Below, piece after piece: positions 60,189 to 64,000 of a stretch of DNA of 64,000 nucleotides (positions are counted from its first letter, which is position 1; each line of letters begins with the position of its first letter). The notes below the pieces were generated by a model. That model was not told the DNA's origin. It made no database searches and saw only the letters and a list, made by a program, of their open reading frames with translations. The stretch is taken from assembly GCA_949752735.1 (NCBI GenBank), contig OX457037.1, positions 19,155,539 through 19,219,538 of the forward strand, written 5' to 3'. A program made the translations under genes and the position numbers. Origin of the DNA: Lumbricus terrestris (lineage: Eukaryota > Annelida > Clitellata > Crassiclitellata > Lumbricidae).

Positions 60189-61269
60189 CAGGGTGCGCCA
60201 AAAAAAGTAATCCCCTACGGCTTTTAGCCCATATCCTGGCCAAACATACGAATTTTTAAATGAAACTTTAGCCTACAGTCAAAGGCAATTCATATTTACG
60301 TGCAATGTCAAATTACAAAAAATTCAAACAGAACAAAAGTTATATCACTTTTAGTGAGGCCACCCACCGTTTTTTGACGATTCAAAAACGAAACGCCAAA
60401 AAATTAGGTTTTTTGCCAATATCATGGCCAGAAGTAAGAATTTCAAAATGAATCTTTACAGGATTAAAGACAATTCATATTTAGGCCTACATATGATGGC
60501 CAGATTTCATCAAAATATTTCAAACACAACAAAAGTTATACCACTTTTAGTGAGACCATCCACCGTTTTTGACGATTAAAACGTAACGCAACAAAAAGTA
60601 ACAAAAACGTGATTTTATCAAGTCATATCTCAAATAGCTGTTTGGAACTGAACTTGATAGTGATTCACAACTTGTGTTCAATGTGCCCACCACCAGTGCC
60701 AAAACTTCTTTTGAGTCTCTTTGCAAAGTTCTTGATGGACCTGTTGATTAATCTGACAGATTTCTTATTTACCAATTTGATTGTCATCTTGCCAAGTGAC
60801 TTCTCAGTGACGTGCAGCTGCGCTGGTACCCTGTTCCTTTTTTTAAATAGTAATAATAATGATCATTTGGCATTATCAAAGCCTATTTGATAACAATTAT
60901 TTGAGATGAGACAATAAAATCGTGTTTTTGCTACTTTTGCTGCGTTACGTCTTTGAATCGTCAAAAAACGGTGGGTGGCCTCCTTAAAAGCGAAATTCTT
61001 ACTTCCGGCCAAGATATTGGCCAGAATAATTAAATTGGTTTTTGTTACCCTTTGTTGCGTCGCGTTTTTGAATCGTCAAAAAACGGTGGGTATCCTCACT
61101 AAAAGTGATATAACTTTTGTTCTGTTTGAAATATTTTTTGTAATTTGACCATTGTAGCCTACGTAAACATGAATTGCCTTTAGGACTGTAAAGTTTCATT
61201 TAAAAATTCATATGTTCGGCCAAGATATGGATTGAAAACCGTAGGGGATTACTTTTTTGGCGCACTCTG
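60189..61269 (-). mobile_element. Foldback mariner-like element, TA target duplication
   Basis: TIR tips CAGGGTGCGCCAAAAAA and GTAATCCCCTACGG at both ends (one mismatch and one indel), with TA at 60187-60188 and 61270-61271. The arms stay complementary for about 200 bp. A direct internal copy of the arm (about 60,425-60,600) and a minus-strand GTGGGHIEHKL transposase end (about 60,670-60,700) lie in the middle. Confidence 0.85.
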
Positions 61270-61279
61270 TATGTGTGTA

Positions 61280-62150
61280 TACTGTATAGGGCCTATGGGC
61301 ATTGTTGGTGTCTGGAGACGACACCCTTAAATTATGCATAAATAGATTCAATTGACGTCGTTAAGCCTATAGGTCTAGCACATAATTATCTGTCACCTAA
61401 CCGTTGTATTCCTGCATATTCATTTGTTTTAGCGCTAATCTAGAGCTAAACAATTCTTATTTATTATTGATTCTTATTGCTTTAAATCATCCAACTGGGA
61501 AATGTGGCCTATTCGTACGCGTTAGGCCCCACCCTATATTTCGACCGTTTGGGCGTAGGCTACATCGTCGAGTCCTTTCATTTTTTTAATGAATTGATCG
61601 GGTGAGGCTCGAGTTGCTACCATTACCATCAAATGGATGACACCGTTACCACGTAAGGCTCGTAAACCTATAAATCTAGACTAAACTTCGGAAAATGCTA
61701 GTCCGATGAACGAGCTAGTGTAGGCCTTCGTGTTTAGGCCTATGCTATGTGAGACCTAGACCTACATCTGTGTAAGGTAGGCCTTCTGTTAGCCATTTTT
61801 TGCATTAAGCTTAGAGCTTTCTTTACGCCCTTAGCCTCTAGTACGTAGAGAAGTAGGCCTAGTCTAAAGGAGGGTTTTGAAAGTGGATTGGTAAACAATT
61901 TAATGTTTTAACGTCAGGGAATGGCATAGGTCTACAGATATTGAAAATCTGATGTAGCCTGTTATTCTGAACATCTACATCTAACTTCATCTATCGAATA
62001 GCCTCGGTTTGGTAAATGAGCAGAGACACGCAAGTTTGAACGTGGGCATGCATCATGCATGTCGTCCGCATTCAGTCATTACTGACGTCTTTACCGCAGC
62101 GAGTGTAGCCACGAGTGAGTGACAGCCACTCGACTGGTGCAACGCATTGT
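61280..62150. other. Intergenic, no gene seen
   Basis: Rich in TAGGCCTA-type palindromes; no coding frame supported. Confidence 0.4.
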
Positions 62151-62223
62151 TAGTGCTGCTGCCGTTGCTGTTGCTGCTGCTGGTGATGGTGATGGTATAC
62201 CAGTGTTTCACGTCTGAGCGGTG

Positions 62224-62266
62224 ATGGCCGATGCGGAAATTGCTGGTGCCATGTTAGACATAGACG
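62224..62266 (+). CDS. Possible short first coding exon (speculative)
   Basis: An ATG in good context (GTGATGGCC) reads MADAEIAGAMLDID and meets a GT (GACGG|GTGTGC) before a stop at 62,281. It follows a GCT/GGTGAT-rich stretch like a 5' UTR. No family recognised; a chance ORF is at least as likely. Confidence 0.15.
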
Positions 62267-62786
62267 GGTGTGCACAGATCTAGAAGATTGGCGGACGTAT
62301 ATAGGCCTATGCTACAGACAACATCTGAAGTTGTACTGAGCAGCGAGAAATAGTGACAGTAAGACAGAGACGGAGGAAGAGTGACGAACAGGACTAGAGA
62401 AGCAGAGACAGTGTAGGGCCTACACATATAAAGAGAAGGAAGAGAGACGAGGAAGGGAAGACGGACTCTGAAAGAAAGAGACATTGAAGGGGAAAGTAGG
62501 TAGAGGAAGATGAGGATGGCATAGGAAAAGGGAATGTTGGAAAGAAGGTGAGCAATCTATTGTTCGGTTGTCATCTCCTGTTTGAGAGCCAGTCGTCTTC
62601 TTCCAACAACTACTGTCACGTCGTACAGGTAGGCCAAGTTTCGTTCTTTAATCGCAATGAATAGACCCGATTCACACCTGCGCACGCTGTCAAAAGAGCA
62701 AAATTTACACATCTTCCTATAGAAATAAAAACTCATCTGCAATGTTGATCTGATTTATGTTTCTCGCTTTGTTCGGATCGTTCTGA

Positions 62787-62942
62787 ATTTCCTAGAGTAA
62801 AAAACGCGTTTACTCATAATAGCCTAATATTTTTTTCTGTGTTCTGTTTCTGCTAGATCTAAACGGAAATTGGGATACTAAAAATATACACAGAACGCGA
62901 CTTGATTTACTCTGCTTAAAATAGACATTACAGGTCCATTCA
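62787..62942 (+). repeat. Left copy of a 150-bp direct repeat
   Basis: ATTTCCTAGAGTAAAAAACG through GATTTACTCTGCTTAAAATA and AGACATTACAGG. It is about 90% identical to 63831-63976. Confidence 0.9.
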
Positions 62943-63830
62943 GAATGTAACAAATGTCTAACAGTGTAACACGTATGGTTAAACATTGGCCATCTGCTGC
63001 TGTTACTTAATTAAATTTTCACAGATCAACGAGATAACAACGAGATTAACGTAATATTATTTAATAGGTTTAACAGGCCTAATATTCTATTGATAGCGAT
63101 ATTATTTTATCGGGACGCTACGCAAGAACGTTATCATAAATCGTAATTTATGTTCTATTGGCGTTGTTGAGCTGCATGAGATGAAACTCAGGCCAGACCA
63201 TTGAAGTTCAGCTCGATTTGTCCTTTTACTGTGGCTGCTGTCGGGTTGATCTACGCTATTTTTTTCTGATGTGAATGGCAAAAGGTCATAGGATATACAT
63301 ATACGAACACGAAAGACCGATAGACCTATAGGCCTACTGTGTGTGTGATAGGCCATATTTCGGACCCTATTTCAGATATGCACGCCTTATGATGATCAGT
63401 AACCAAAACTGGTAGAAAATAATATGTTCCATTTTACGCCAGCGAAGTGTTCGGACTAGGCTACTTTTGTGGATCCGTTTAGAAGGTGCATATACTGCAC
63501 AGCCTAGCTATAAAAGCAGTAGGTTACTGTTTCTTTTGTCGCCACATTCGCTTTTCCATCAGCACTTTCTTTAAGCAGTATACAGATAACAATCAGTATT
63601 TATATCACAATATGTCGCACTCCATGTTGCTGATGAGGCTGCTCTCAGCGCGAACTGCATACGCTAAATAAATAAATGTGTCGGTGTGCGTGCGTGTGTG
63701 GGCTGCAGTGTATGTGTAAATCCAATGTAGACCTAGCTCTACTTCAATAATACTTGTATTGTTGTAATTATATTAAGTGATCACAATAACGGCACCATAG
63801 GCTACCATGTGGTCAATCTGCTCAATTGCA

Positions 63831-63978
63831 TTTCCTTGAGTAAAAAACGCGTTTACCCATAATAGCCTAATATTTTTTTCTGTCTCTGCTCGATCTAAAC
63901 GGAAATTCGGATACTAAAAATGTATACACAGAACGCGACTTGATTTACTCTGCTTAAAGTAGACATTACAGGCTCATG
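63831..63978 (+). repeat. Right copy of the 150-bp direct repeat
   Basis: Same orientation as the copy at 62,787, starting ATTTCCTTGAGTAAAAAACG, about 1.04 kb downstream. Could be terminal repeats of a small retroelement or a plain duplication. Confidence 0.9.
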
Positions 63979-64000
63979 TAGGCCCCTATACGTGAACCTG

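Overview
This is invertebrate animal nuclear DNA. It is intron-rich and AT-rich, crowded with microsatellites and decayed transposons, and carries two long split genes that can be read by homology and splice phase. The gene content (a meckelin gene and a SIX6OS1-like meiotic gene) and the repeat types (L2/CR1-like LINE tails, hAT, mariner-like and short TIR elements) suggest a marine deuterostome such as an echinoderm or hemichordate. The species cannot be named from the sequence alone. Layout: 1-5.3 kb is intergenic DNA with minisatellites. 5,290-8,143 is a nearly complete hAT-like DNA transposon with a 754-codon transposase-like ORF. 8.1-10.5 kb is intergenic, with a CpG-rich patch at 8.84-9.28 kb. 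10,523-24,859 (minus strand) is a gene of at least 12 coding exons resembling SIX6OS1/C14orf39, a synaptonemal-complex central-element protein. It has an N-terminal coiled coil, a long low-complexity middle, and an FG-rich C-terminus ending in QFKFF. 24.9-26.1 kb is a short divergent intergenic/promoter region. 26,116-54,158 (plus strand) is TMEM67 (meckelin, MKS3), the transmembrane protein of the ciliary transition zone. I resolved 19 coding exons, from signal peptide to stop; two internal exons remain unfound. 54.2-64 kb is intergenic and dominated by nested TIR elements, a foldback mariner-like element and minisatellites. The two cellular genes are divergent, with start codons about 1.26 kb apart, and could share a regulatory region. 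They have no known joint function (cilia versus meiosis). Most of the remaining sequence is mobile-element history. Several elements can be delimited to the base by terminal inverted repeats plus exact target-site duplications: hAT-type 8-bp duplications at 5290, 42671 and 49759; a group of 8-bp-duplication elements at 35845, 52341, 54796, 56038 and 56716, most of which start CATAGGCG or CATGGGCG; and TA-flanked elements at 26596 and 60189. No CRISPR array, operon or prokaryotic feature is present.
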